Shown here: piece by piece, positions 1-6,579 of the stretch
Numbering within the stretch: the stretch's first letter is position 1
Layout: the number at the start of each line of letters is the position of its first letter
Origin: an uncultured Spirochaetaceae bacterium
GTDB taxonomy: Bacteria; Spirochaetota; Spirochaetia; Treponematales; UBA12059
Assembly: GCA_938004315.1 (NCBI GenBank)
Contig: CALKWG010000436.1
Span: 1-6,754, forward strand
Direction: 5' to 3'
DNA length: 6,754 nucleotides
Notes under the pieces: generated by a model
Told to the model about the DNA's origin: nothing
What the model saw: the letters and a program-made list of their open reading frames with translations, nothing else
Database searches by the model: none
Program-made: the position numbers and the translations under genes

Positions 1-1500
1 GACTTCTTCAACGAAACCTTAAACGCCAACGAACAGAACGTCGCCTCCATCCGCGGCATAGACCAGGCCCTGTCGGCGCTCAAGGACGGCGCCGCCGCGC
101 TACGCGCCGAGGCTACGGACGCCGACCGAAAGCTCCGCGCGGCCGAGGGCGCCGCCGGGGACGCGCTGGCCGCCATAGCCAAAGGCGACGGCGCGCTCGG
201 AGGCCTGGCCAGGAGCTTCGAAAGCTTCGTGGCCGTGTTCGCCCGGGTGTCCGGCGCGATCGACCGCATCGAAGGCGCGCTCAATTCGATCGAGGAGATA
301 GCGGAGCTGACCAACCTGCTCTCCTTGAACGCCGCCATAGAGGCGGCGCGCGCCGGCGTCCACGGCAAGGGCTTCAAGGTGGTCGCCAACGAGGTGAAGT
401 CCCTTGCCGCCAAGAGCCGCGACCTGACCGAGAGCGCCGCCGCCATACTCCGGGAGCTGCGCGTCAGCATGGGCGAGGCCTCGTCCGGCCTCGACGCCGT
501 CTCTAAGGATAAGGCCCTGCTCGGATCCGAGATGGCCAGCTCGAGCGCGTCGGTAAAAGCCAGCGCCGACGGCATAGCCGGGGCGGCCGGCCACATGCGC
601 GCCGTCGCCGCGGGGCTGTCCGAGCAGGCCGAGCGAGCCGCCGGCGTTTCAGGATCGATGGACGCCCTGGCCGAGGCCGCCCAGCTCCTGGGGCAGAACT
701 CGTCCTTGGTCAGGGCCACGCTGTCGAGGCAACGCAGCTCGGCAGACGCGGTGCTCGGCGCGGCCTCGGCTCTCAAGGCGGGCATGGGCCGGCTGGCCGC
801 CGCGGTGGCCGAGCTGGCCGGCGAGCCCTCGTGCCTAGACACCGTAGCCATAGGCCATGACGTAAGCTATCCGCCCTGGGTGCACATCCACGACGGCCAA
901 TCGGCCGGCCTAGCCATCGAGGCGGCGAGGCGCGCCGTGGGTGAGCTGGGCTTCGTGCCGGAGTTCAGGCCCGCGCAGTTCTCCGAGGCCTTGGACGAAT
1001 TCCTGGCGGGCCGGCTTAGGATCCTGGCCAACGTCGGCTGGCCCAACCGCTTCTTCGACGGGAAGCCCGTCCTGCCCACCCGGCCCTTCGCCGCCTTCCA
1101 ACCGGCCGTCTTCGCCCGCAAGGACAAGGCGGCCTCGTTCTCGTCGCTCGCCTCGCTGGCCGGCCGGCGCGTGGCCGCGCAAAAAGGCTCCTACGTACTA
1201 GACTGCGTGCGGGACTCAGGCTGCGAGCTCGTCCTGACGCAGAACGACCTCGAGGCCTTCGCCGCCGTCGTCTGGGATCGCGTCGACTGCGCCATCACCG
1301 AGCGCCTCGTGGGCCGTTTCCTCTCGGACGCCTATTTCGAATCGTCGATAACCCGCTGCTTCGACGCGGGCTCTCGGCTCGACGTGGTCTTCCTCGTCCG
1401 CGCCGACGACGCCGCGCTCAAGGCCTCGCTCGACGCGGCCTTAGGCTCGGCGGCCATGGCGGAGCACATGCGGGGGCTCCTTATGAAGGCCGGCGCATAA
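1..1500 (+). CDS. Methyl-accepting chemotaxis protein with C-terminal solute-binding-like domain (5' partial)
   Basis: This is the C-terminal 499 residues of a chemoreceptor. The frame is open from base 1 and the N-terminus lies outside the window. The first in-frame start-like codon, GTG at 229, is inside the signalling helix, so it is an internal Val. Residues 97-141 form the conserved hairpin that contacts CheA/Che[17 protein letters not shown], then [16 protein letters not shown] descending Ala-rich helical arm follows to about residue 275. Residues 279-495 resemble a family 3 periplasmic solute-binding protein (SBP_bac_3): PPW at 291-293, a DG..G segment, a WPNR segment near 347, and [13 protein letters not shown] at 386-398. 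No hydrophobic segment separates the two parts, so the binding-like domain should be cytoplasmic. This is unlike the usual periplasmic placement. No C-terminal CheR-docking pentapeptide is seen. The chemoreceptor call is firm; the binding-domain call is good but from motifs only. Ligand unknown. Confidence 0.93.
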   Translation, partial: DFFNETLNANEQNVASIRGIDQALSALKDGAAALRAEATDADRKLRAAEGAAGDALAAIAKGDGALGGLARSFESFVAVFARVSGAIDRIEGALNSIEEIAELTNLLSLNAAIEAARAGVHGKGFKVVANEVKSLAAKSRDLTESAAAILRELRVSMGEASSGLDAVSKDKALLGSEMASSSASVKASADGIAGAAGHMRAVAAGLSEQAERAAGVSGSMDALAEAAQLLGQNSSLVRATLSRQRSSADAVLGAASALKAGMGRLAAAVAELAGEPSCLDTVAIGHDVSYPPWVHIHDGQSAGLAIEAARRAVGELGFVPEFRPAQFSEALDEFLAGRLRILANVGWPNRFFDGKPVLPTRPFAAFQPAVFARKDKAASFSSLASLAGRRVAAQKGSYVLDCVRDSGCELVLTQNDLEAFAAVVWDRVDCAITERLVGRFLSDAYFESSITRCFDAGSRLDVVFLVRADDAALKASLDAALGSAAMAEHMRGLLMKAGA

Positions 1501-1541
1501 AAAGGGCGGCCGGCCGGGGACGAATCCCCTAGCCGGCCGCC
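1499..1541 (-). terminator. Intrinsic terminator between convergent genes, T-tract on the minus strand
   Basis: A perfect 10-bp G+C stem (GGCGGCCGGC at 1505-1514 with GCCGGCCGCC at 1532-1541) encloses a second 5-bp stem (GGGGA/TCCCC) with a CGAA loop. Read on the minus strand, the hairpin is followed by CCC and five T (complement of A1499-1503), so it is a classical terminator for the DUF1015 gene that ends at 1597. The T-tract overlaps the TAA stop of the chemoreceptor gene. On the plus strand the same hairpin forms 4 nt after that stop but is followed by GCGTCAAC with no T-run, so termination in that direction would be weaker. Confidence 0.85.
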
Positions 1542-1596
1542 GCGTCAACGCTCAGACGGCGCCGCGCCCCCGCTGCGCCCGCGGGCCGATCCCGCC

Positions 1597-2934
1597 CTAG
1601 CGGACGATCTTCCTCGCCTCGATATAGAAGCGCTTCTCGGGCGCCTCGCCCATGCTGAAGGTCTTGCGCGGCATGACCCCGTCGCGGATGACCGTGCCGA
1701 AGAAGCTCGACTTATCGATGGGCGGCAGGTACAGGCCGAAGTTCCCCGGCTTCGTAGCCAACGCCTCGAGGCTCTCCGTGCCGTGGATGTAATCGATGAT
1801 CGTCTGAGGCCGCGCCTTCAGGTGGGCGTCCAGAATCTCCTGGATCGTGCCCGTCGCCAGCTTGGCTTTCGGGGCGGCGAAACGCAGGAGCCCGGAACCC
1901 GCGTCCGACAGGTAGGCGAAGCGGTGCTCGGAGCCTTCGTAGGAGTCGGTCGCCTTGACCGCCTCGGCGAAGGCCATGGGTTCGAAGACGCCGCCGGCGG
2001 ACTTGAGCTCAGAAAGCAAGGCCTCGCGCTCGGCCTTGAACAGCACCCGGTGGATAGGATGGAAGGGCAGGCCCTCGTCGTAGATGTTGACGAGCTCCAC
2101 CAGCGCGTAGCGCGCCGGATGGGACATGAGGGCGGGGTCGCCGGCCATGGCCTTCTTAGTTTCCTCCCAGATGGCCTTGGCGGTGGCTAAGGAATGGTTG
2201 CCGTCGCCGACGGCGAAGAGGAGGAGCTCGTCGCGGCCGTACTTAGCCTTGAAGGCGGCCGGGTCGGCCAGGCGCTCGAGGGCGGCGGCGACGCCTTCGA
2301 GCGAGGCGTCGTCCTCGATCGCGTAACCGCGGATATGCCCCGCGCCCTTCATGAGCTCGAAGTCGTAGGCCTTGGGCAGGCCGGCGGCCTTGGCGTACAA
2401 GGGCTCGATGACCGAGCGGGCGGGATCGTCGATGAGGAGCATGATGTGGGGGAACTCGAGCGGGGCGCCGCGGCGTATCTCCATGCGCGGCGGTAGGCGC
2501 TCCACGATCGTGCCCTCCGTGGGGCGGATCTTGCTGGTCACGCCCTTGCCGTATTGGTAGGCCTCGAGGTCGACCGCCATCACCAAGCCCTTGCGCGGAT
2601 GCTTCTCGAAGGGCGTGTAACGCTCGACGAGGATGAAGCCGGGCTTCCGCCTCTCCATGAGCCCTCGCTCCAGGTAGTCGCGCATGGCCGCCTGGATGCG
2701 TCCGACGCGCTCGGCCTTGTCGGCGTCCTCCAGGTAACACTCCGGGAAGATCAGGTTCAAGGTGCTCGGCGCGTCGCCCACGAAGGCGGCCACGTCCTCC
2801 CAGTACTCGCGCTCGCTCGAATATTGATCGCAGGCTACGACGGCCCATCGGCCGTAGTCGGCGCCCTTCGCGGGCAGATAGATCTCGGGAACCGCCACGC
2901 CGAGCGCGGCGAAGCGTTCTTGCAGCTGTGCCAT
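1597..2934 (-). CDS. DUF1015 family protein
   Basis: This is a 445-residue soluble protein with no signal peptide or membrane segment, matching the full length usual for DUF1015 proteins. Diagnostic stretches, in order, are VACDQYSSEREYWED (33-47), SKIRPTEGTIVERLPPR (134-150), the family hallmark GDGNHSLATAK (243-253), HPIHRVLF (292-299), DYIHG (381-385) and MPRKTFSMGE near the C-terminus (421-430). The biochemical role is not established to my knowledge. From memory, relatives often sit beside serine-biosynthesis genes (serA/serC), but no such gene is visible here, so I infer no pathway. The ATG at 2934 is preceded by AAAAGGAG at 2948-2941 with 6 nt spacing. A good sigma-70 promoter lies about 50 nt further upstream and a strong hairpin follows the TAG stop, so it is probably transcribed alone. 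Family assignment is confident; function is unknown. Confidence 0.92.
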   Translation of the reverse strand: MAQLQERFAALGVAVPEIYLPAKGADYGRWAVVACDQYSSEREYWEDVAAFVGDAPSTLNLIFPECYLEDADKAERVGRIQAAMRDYLERGLMERRKPGFILVERYTPFEKHPRKGLVMAVDLEAYQYGKGVTSKIRPTEGTIVERLPPRMEIRRGAPLEFPHIMLLIDDPARSVIEPLYAKAAGLPKAYDFELMKGAGHIRGYAIEDDASLEGVAAALERLADPAAFKAKYGRDELLLFAVGDGNHSLATAKAIWEETKKAMAGDPALMSHPARYALVELVNIYDEGLPFHPIHRVLFKAEREALLSELKSAGGVFEPMAFAEAVKATDSYEGSEHRFAYLSDAGSGLLRFAAPKAKLATGTIQEILDAHLKARPQTIIDYIHGTESLEALATKPGNFGLYLPPIDKSSFFGTVIRDGVMPRKTFSMGEAPEKRFYIEARKIVR

Positions 2935-2983
2935 AGGACTCTCCTTTTACGGCGGCGCTTCGGCTCGGACGCCGCCTGCGCCC

Positions 2984-3013
2984 ATTATGCATGGCCCGGC
3001 GGGCCCTGGTCAA
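2984..3013 (-). promoter_or_regulatory. Sigma-70-type promoter of the DUF1015 gene
   Basis: On the minus strand, TTGACC (3013-3008) and CATAAT (2989-2984) are separated by 18 nt. Each matches the consensus at 5 of 6 positions. Transcription would begin near 2977, giving a leader of about 42 nt that carries the AAAAGGAG ribosome-binding site at 2948-2941. The -35 element overlaps that of the divergent plus-strand promoter. Confidence 0.65.
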
Positions 3014-3035
3014 ACCCGGCGCGCGCCGATATGAT
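3007..3035 (+). promoter_or_regulatory. Candidate sigma-70-type promoter of the 3055-4940 operon
   Basis: TGGTCA (3007-3012; 4 of 6 consensus) and TATGAT (3030-3035; 5 of 6) are 17 nt apart. The predicted start, near 3042, is just upstream of the GGAGG ribosome-binding site, so the leader would be only about 13 nt. The -35 occupies the same bases as the -35 of the opposing promoter. The weaker -35 makes this call less certain than the minus-strand one. Confidence 0.45.
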
Positions 3036-3043
3036 CGCGCTTC

Positions 3044-3048
3044 GGAGG
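3044..3048 (+). promoter_or_regulatory. Ribosome-binding site fixing the start at 3055
   Basis: GGAGG lies 6 nt before the ATG at 3055. The in-frame ATG at 3031 has only GGCGCGCGCCGAT before it and would add eight charged or polar residues ahead of an already complete signal segment. The open frame upstream of that is antisense to the DUF1015 gene. The start is therefore taken as 3055. Confidence 0.75.
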
Positions 3049-3054
3049 CGATAT

Positions 3055-4044
3055 ATGAACGTAAACAGCGCCCGGCGCGCGAGGAAGTTGGGGATACTCG
3101 GCTTCGGCCTCGCCTTCGTCGCTTTCTTAGCCTACACGAGCGCCGACGAAACGCAGAGCCGCTTCGTATACCGCGCCCATGGGCCGAGCGCGCTCTTCAT
3201 GGATAAGTACCTCCCCAAGGAGCGCCGCCAGGAGCTGGAAGCCGGGCTCGGCGAGGCGACGCGCGGCGCGCTACGCGCCGTCGGAATCGAGCTGGAGGCC
3301 GGGGATGAGCCGAGGGCCTTCTTCGCCGCCTTCAGGCATTACGCGGTCTTAGGCGCCGGCGACAGGCTCGTAGCCAAGCGCCTGCGCGGCGTCCCCTCAT
3401 CCGACTTCAGCCTCTTCAACACCATAGGCAAGAGCATGTTCTCGAACGAGCTCGTCGCCGATACCTTGAACTCGCGCGACGGTCATTACGTGTTCATCAC
3501 GGCCGACGGCGATTGGCGTAGGGCGGCCTTGCACGGCTACCTGCACGCCGCCGCGGCGCGCAACGCCCCGCCCAGGCTTCGCGCCAAGATGGGTTCGGAC
3601 GCCGACTTCGACGCCGAAACCTGGTACGCCTTCCGCTTCGTCGACGAGGCCGCCGCGATGCTCCTCACCGACCTGCCTGCGCTGGCGGCAGAACGCGGCG
3701 GGACCGGCGCCGCCCTCGCGGCCTACCCCGCCTGGGCCGGGAGTTATTACGCCTCTCCCGACGCGCCCATGTACGAACGCGAGCGCCTCGTCAGGGCCAT
3801 GACTTTCAACGACGCGTCGAAAACGGCCGCGCTCTTCCTCTCGGCCGTCCATTTTAACGCCTTCGTCATCGGCGAGCTGGGCCCGGACGCCGCGCTCGCC
3901 TTGGCAAGCCGCTTCATCAGGGGCGAGTACCTGGACCTCGACGAGCTCTTCGACGCCTTCGACGGCTTCGGCGGGGCCATGAGGTCGTGGAAAGGCTCGC
4001 CCGAGGCCCCGCGGCTCGGCGGCGAGGAGGGGGCGAGGCGATGA
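3055..4044 (+). CDS. Exported or membrane-anchored protein resembling a degenerate zinc metallopeptidase
   Basis: This is a 329-residue protein I cannot place in a named family. It starts with a basic stretch (RRARK, 7-11) and one hydrophobic segment (12-28). TSA-DE at 28-32 could be a signal-peptidase I site; otherwise the segment anchors the protein. There is no lipobox cysteine. The remaining roughly 300 residues would be extracytoplasmic. The order RAALHGYLHAA (156-166), WYAFRFVDEAAAMLL (190-204), then an amphipathic helical C-terminal part resembles gluzincin peptidases (HExxH, a third Glu ligand, helical tail). Here H160 and H164 fit the metal ligands and E198 could be the third, but the catalytic Glu is replaced by G161. 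GGC to a Glu codon needs two base changes, so one sequencing error does not explain it. The stop codon overlaps the start of the EamA gene (ATGA). The gene is confident; the peptidase relationship is an inference at about 0.45. Confidence 0.85.
   Translation: MNVNSARRARKLGILGFGLAFVAFLAYTSADETQSRFVYRAHGPSALFMDKYLPKERRQELEAGLGEATRGALRAVGIELEAGDEPRAFFAAFRHYAVLGAGDRLVAKRLRGVPSSDFSLFNTIGKSMFSNELVADTLNSRDGHYVFITADGDWRRAALHGYLHAAAARNAPPRLRAKMGSDADFDAETWYAFRFVDEAAAMLLTDLPALAAERGGTGAALAAYPAWAGSYYASPDAPMYERERLVRAMTFNDASKTAALFLSAVHFNAFVIGELGPDAALALASRFIRGEYLDLDELFDAFDGFGGAMRSWKGSPEAPRLGGEEGARR
4024..4033 (+). promoter_or_regulatory. Ribosome-binding site of the EamA gene, inside the upstream coding sequence
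   Basis: GAGGAGGGGG ends 7 nt before the ATG at 4041 and lies within the last codons of the upstream gene. It favours 4041 over the in-frame GTG at 3987, which would add an 18-residue Arg-rich extension before the first membrane helix. Together with the 4-nt ATGA overlap it points to translational coupling. Confidence 0.7.
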
Positions 4045-4940
4045 CCATAGGCAAGGGGGCCGCGATCGGCCTGGCCACGGCTACGGCCCTCATCTGGGGC
4101 TTCTCGTTCCTGAGCATCAAAGTGGCCGTAGAGCTCATACCGCCGATGAGCCTGGGCTTGGCCCGCTTCGTGATCGCCACGGCCCTCTTGGCGCTGGTCC
4201 TCGCCTTCGCCAAAAGGCGGCCACGCCTAGAGCTTCGGGACCTGCCCTTGATGGCCGGCGCGGGCCTCGTCGGCGTGACGCTCTATTTCCTAGGCGAGAA
4301 CAACGGCGTGCTGCGCCTGTCGGCCTCGGAATCGTCCGTCATCATCGGCACCATACCGGTGCTCACCATCTTGGCCGACCGCGCCTTCTGCGGCGCCAAG
4401 CTCAGCCCGGCCCAGGGAGCCGGAGCGGCGCTATCGGCCGTCGGGGTCGGCATCATGGTAGCCGAGTCGCTCCGGATCAGCCTCGACCCGGTCGGCTACC
4501 TGTACATGGGCGTGGCCGCCCTATCCTGGGTGGGCTACGCCTTCATGACGCGGCCGCTCTTTAAGCGCTATGACCGGCTCGAGATAACCTTCTGGCAGAG
4601 CCTCTTCGGCGCCCTAGGCTTCATACCTTTCGCCCTGGCCGAGAGCGTACCCTGGGAGGCCGTGACGCCTGTCGTCGCCTTCAACGTCCTGTATCTAGGC
4701 GTATTCTGCTCGGCCTTAGGCTATCTCTTCTACGTGACAAGCTTGGACGTCTTAGGGGCGGGCGTCTCGAGCGTGTTCATCAACCTCATACCGGTCGTCT
4801 CGGTGGCGGCTTCGTTCTTCATCCTGGATGAGCGCCTCTCGGCGATACAGCTGGGCGGCGGGGCCGTGGCCGTCGTCGGCGTCTACCTAGCCAGCCTAAC
4901 CGGCCAGAAGCTCAATAGCCGTCGGAAAGCGAGCGGTTGA
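4041..4940 (+). CDS. EamA/DMT-family inner-membrane transporter
   Basis: This 299-residue membrane protein has the length and two-fold repeated layout of the EamA (10-TMS drug/metabolite transporter) superfamily. Hydrophobic segments lie roughly at 6-24, 36-57, 69-87, 97-113, 124-141, 152-168, 182-201, 208-230, 240-261 and 269-287. Family marks are IWGFSFLSIK in helix 1, SSVIIGTIPVLTIL in helix 4 at the end of the first repeat, and its counterpart SSVFINLIPVVSVAASFFILDERLS in helix 9, with the typical Glu at 264. Members export or import small metabolites such as amino acids, purines or drugs; the substrate cannot be read from sequence. The gene overlaps the upstream gene by 4 nt and is preceded by a strong ribosome-binding site, so the two are one transcriptional unit. 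Its 3' end overlaps the opposing gene by 29 nt, and a probable terminator begins 28 nt after its stop. Confidence 0.93.
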   Translation: MTIGKGAAIGLATATALIWGFSFLSIKVAVELIPPMSLGLARFVIATALLALVLAFAKRRPRLELRDLPLMAGAGLVGVTLYFLGENNGVLRLSASESSVIIGTIPVLTILADRAFCGAKLSPAQGAGAALSAVGVGIMVAESLRISLDPVGYLYMGVAALSWVGYAFMTRPLFKRYDRLEITFWQSLFGALGFIPFALAESVPWEAVTPVVAFNVLYLGVFCSALGYLFYVTSLDVLGAGVSSVFINLIPVVSVAASFFILDERLSAIQLGGGAVAVVGVYLASLTGQKLNSRRKASG

Positions 4941-6579
4941 TGTCGCGCTGGTAGAGTTCCTGATAGACGAAGCTCCGGTCGCGGAGCTTCTCTTTTATAG
5001 GCTGCTGGAAGGGCATGAGGCGCCAGAAGATGCCGCGGACTTCCTTGTCCAGCTTCTGTATGCCTTCGCTCTCCTTGGTGATCCAGGTGATATAGTCCTG
5101 GATGAAGTATTCCTTGACGTCGCCCTTGAGCTTCTGCTTGGTGAACCACTGGTAGTATTGGCCGGTCAGGCCCTCCTCCATCCAGTAGTAGGAAGCCTTC
5201 TCCTTAGCCGCCTGCCAGCGCATGTCGGCCACCGCCGTCGCGACGGCGACGCGCAGGGTCTTGGGGTACATGGGCACCGCGATGCGCGATCGGCTGGAAT
5301 GTCGGTTGAACTTATCGAAGGGCTCCCAGCACACCCCGAGGTCGCCGTAGCAGGGTAGGAGTATGACGTAGGGCTCGATGCGGTTGAGCGAGCTCTTGTA
5401 CGGCCTGCAATACGCCTGGGAGTCGATGGACTCGATCCAGGCCAGGGCGTCGATGACGTTCTCGCGCGTACCTAGCTCGCGGAGCGAAAGGTGAAAATAC
5501 TCTTTGGCCAACAGCGGGAAGTGATTGCCCTGCCGGCCGACGCACATCTTGAGCATCTGCCTGACCGTGTCGAACTCCTGCGCCAGGGCCTGGAGGTTCG
5601 CCTTCGTCTCCTCGGGCAGGCCGCCCATCTTATCCTTGAGGCTCTGCACGTCTTTGGCGGCTTCGTCGAAGGCCTCGACCGAGTTCGAGAGCTCGCGGTC
5701 GGCGGCCAGGAGCTTACGCAGGATTTCGACGAGCTCGTTCACGGTCTTCTTCTGGCTCTCGGTGTAGGTCGACGGGATATGCAGGAATCCCGGCATGCCC
5801 GTGTGCTCGCAGACCAAGGCGACCCTATCCTTAAGCATGCCCTCGAGCGCCCGGCGCTCCTCAGCCTTGGACTTCAGGAACGCCTCCGCGGTGTCGCGCT
5901 TGCCCATAGCCTTTTGGAGGAGGTTGTTGAAGCGGGCGCGCTCGTCGCTCGGCGCCGTCCTGACCTCGTCGGTGCTGCTCTGATTGATCTGCCCCAAGGC
6001 CACCGCCTTGAGCCACTCGTCCATGTAGTAGACCGTCTCTTTGGGTATTTTCTTGTGGACGATGCGCGAGAAGATCGAGCGCTGCTCGGGCGTGACCATG
6101 GTCGGCAAGGCCATACCGTAGCGTAAGAGGAGGAGCTTGGGCATCACCGGGGTCGACCCGAGCGCTTTGGCCGCGAGCTTAGGCGCCATATTCCAATAGC
6201 TCGTGATCAGTTGCTGCCTGTAGAGGCCGCGATCCTTAGGATCCGTAGCCTGGAGATACTTCTTTAAAATTTCATGGAAGCGCTGCGACGGCTCGCCTTC
6301 GCCGGCCAGGGCCTTCTGGTAGTACTGAGGATCCTCGAAGAAGGCCGTCGGCGGCTCTTGCTCGTATTGAGCTATGGGCTCGTAGGCTTTCTTGCTGAAG
6401 TCGACCTCGAATTCGCCTTTGGCCTCGAGCTCGCCGGTGACGCTCAGGTCCCCGAAGAGGCTGTCGAAACTCGGCGCCGCGGCGCCCGGCCTGGCGCCGC
6501 GGGAGGCGCCGGGTTTGGGGCTATACTCCTCTACCCCGCCTATGAGCGCGGCTATCTCGGGATCTATCTCGTCGGCCAT
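4912..6579 (-). CDS. Conserved-looking soluble protein of unknown function, possibly spirochaete-specific
   Basis: This is a 555-residue protein without a signal peptide or a clear membrane helix, so probably cytoplasmic. I do not recognise a characterised domain. In order it has a short acidic start (MADEIDPEIAALIGG), a Pro/Gly/Ala/Ser-rich, probably disordered linker (19-42), and an acidic aromatic stretch (55-90). A helical region follows (95-260), then a charged, probably coiled-coil region (275-345). Next is a distinctive aromatic and Cys-containing core (346-475: GNHFPLLAKEYF, SQAYCRPYKSS, YVILLPCYGDLGVCWEPFD) and a charged helical tail. The core's density of Trp, Tyr and Cys suggests a folded globular domain, but no catalytic motif is evident. 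GAGGA lies about 5-6 nt before the ATG. No intrinsic terminator is seen beyond the TGA. The resemblance to uncharacterised Treponema proteins is from memory and not searched. Confidence 0.85.
   Translation of the reverse strand: MADEIDPEIAALIGGVEEYSPKPGASRGARPGAAAPSFDSLFGDLSVTGELEAKGEFEVDFSKKAYEPIAQYEQEPPTAFFEDPQYYQKALAGEGEPSQRFHEILKKYLQATDPKDRGLYRQQLITSYWNMAPKLAAKALGSTPVMPKLLLLRYGMALPTMVTPEQRSIFSRIVHKKIPKETVYYMDEWLKAVALGQINQSSTDEVRTAPSDERARFNNLLQKAMGKRDTAEAFLKSKAEERRALEGMLKDRVALVCEHTGMPGFLHIPSTYTESQKKTVNELVEILRKLLAADRELSNSVEAFDEAAKDVQSLKDKMGGLPEETKANLQALAQEFDTVRQMLKMCVGRQGNHFPLLAKEYFHLSLRELGTRENVIDALAWIESIDSQAYCRPYKSSLNRIEPYVILLPCYGDLGVCWEPFDKFNRHSSRSRIAVPMYPKTLRVAVATAVADMRWQAAKEKASYYWMEEGLTGQYYQWFTKQKLKGDVKEYFIQDYITWITKESEGIQKLDKEVRGIFWRLMPFQQPIKEKLRDRSFVYQELYQRDINRSLSDGY
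4969..4998 (+). terminator. Intrinsic terminator of the 3055-4940 operon, inside the opposing coding sequence
   Basis: A perfect 9-bp stem, GAAGCTCCG (4969-4977) with CGGAGCTTC (4982-4990), has a four-base GTCG loop and is followed by TCTTTTAT (4991-4998). It starts 28 nt after the transporter stop and is oriented for plus-strand transcripts. The same bases encode residues 531-537 (KLRDRSF) of the minus-strand protein. Read on the minus strand, the hairpin is followed by TCGTCTATCAGG without a T-run, so it should not stop that gene's own transcription. Confidence 0.7.

Noticed and set aside
100..594. 164-codon minus-strand open frame opposite the chemoreceptor
   Set aside because: It lies over the strongly conserved signalling hairpin read in the other direction, has Gly/Ala/Arg-rich shadow composition, and contains no recognisable domain.
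1577..1586. Palindrome GCCCGCGGGC in the intergenic region after the DUF1015 stop
   Set aside because: It has no room for a loop and no T-run. Short G+C palindromes are expected by chance here, and the strong hairpin at 1499-1541 already explains termination.
2243..3013. 256-codon minus-strand open frame in another frame of the DUF1015 gene
   Set aside because: The product is extremely Arg-rich, as expected for an out-of-frame reading of the real gene, and its start lies over the promoter region.
2554..3054. 167-codon in-frame extension upstream of the gene at 3055
   Set aside because: It is antisense to the DUF1015 gene and its promoter, has no ribosome-binding site, and ends in a stretch unrelated to the signal segment. 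The GGAGG before 3055 gives a better start.
5491..6126. 211-codon plus-strand open frame inside the minus-strand 555-residue gene
   Set aside because: It is a reverse-strand shadow common in G+C-rich coding DNA. Its composition is dominated by Leu, Arg, Gly and Val, and there is no recognisable motif or ribosome-binding site.
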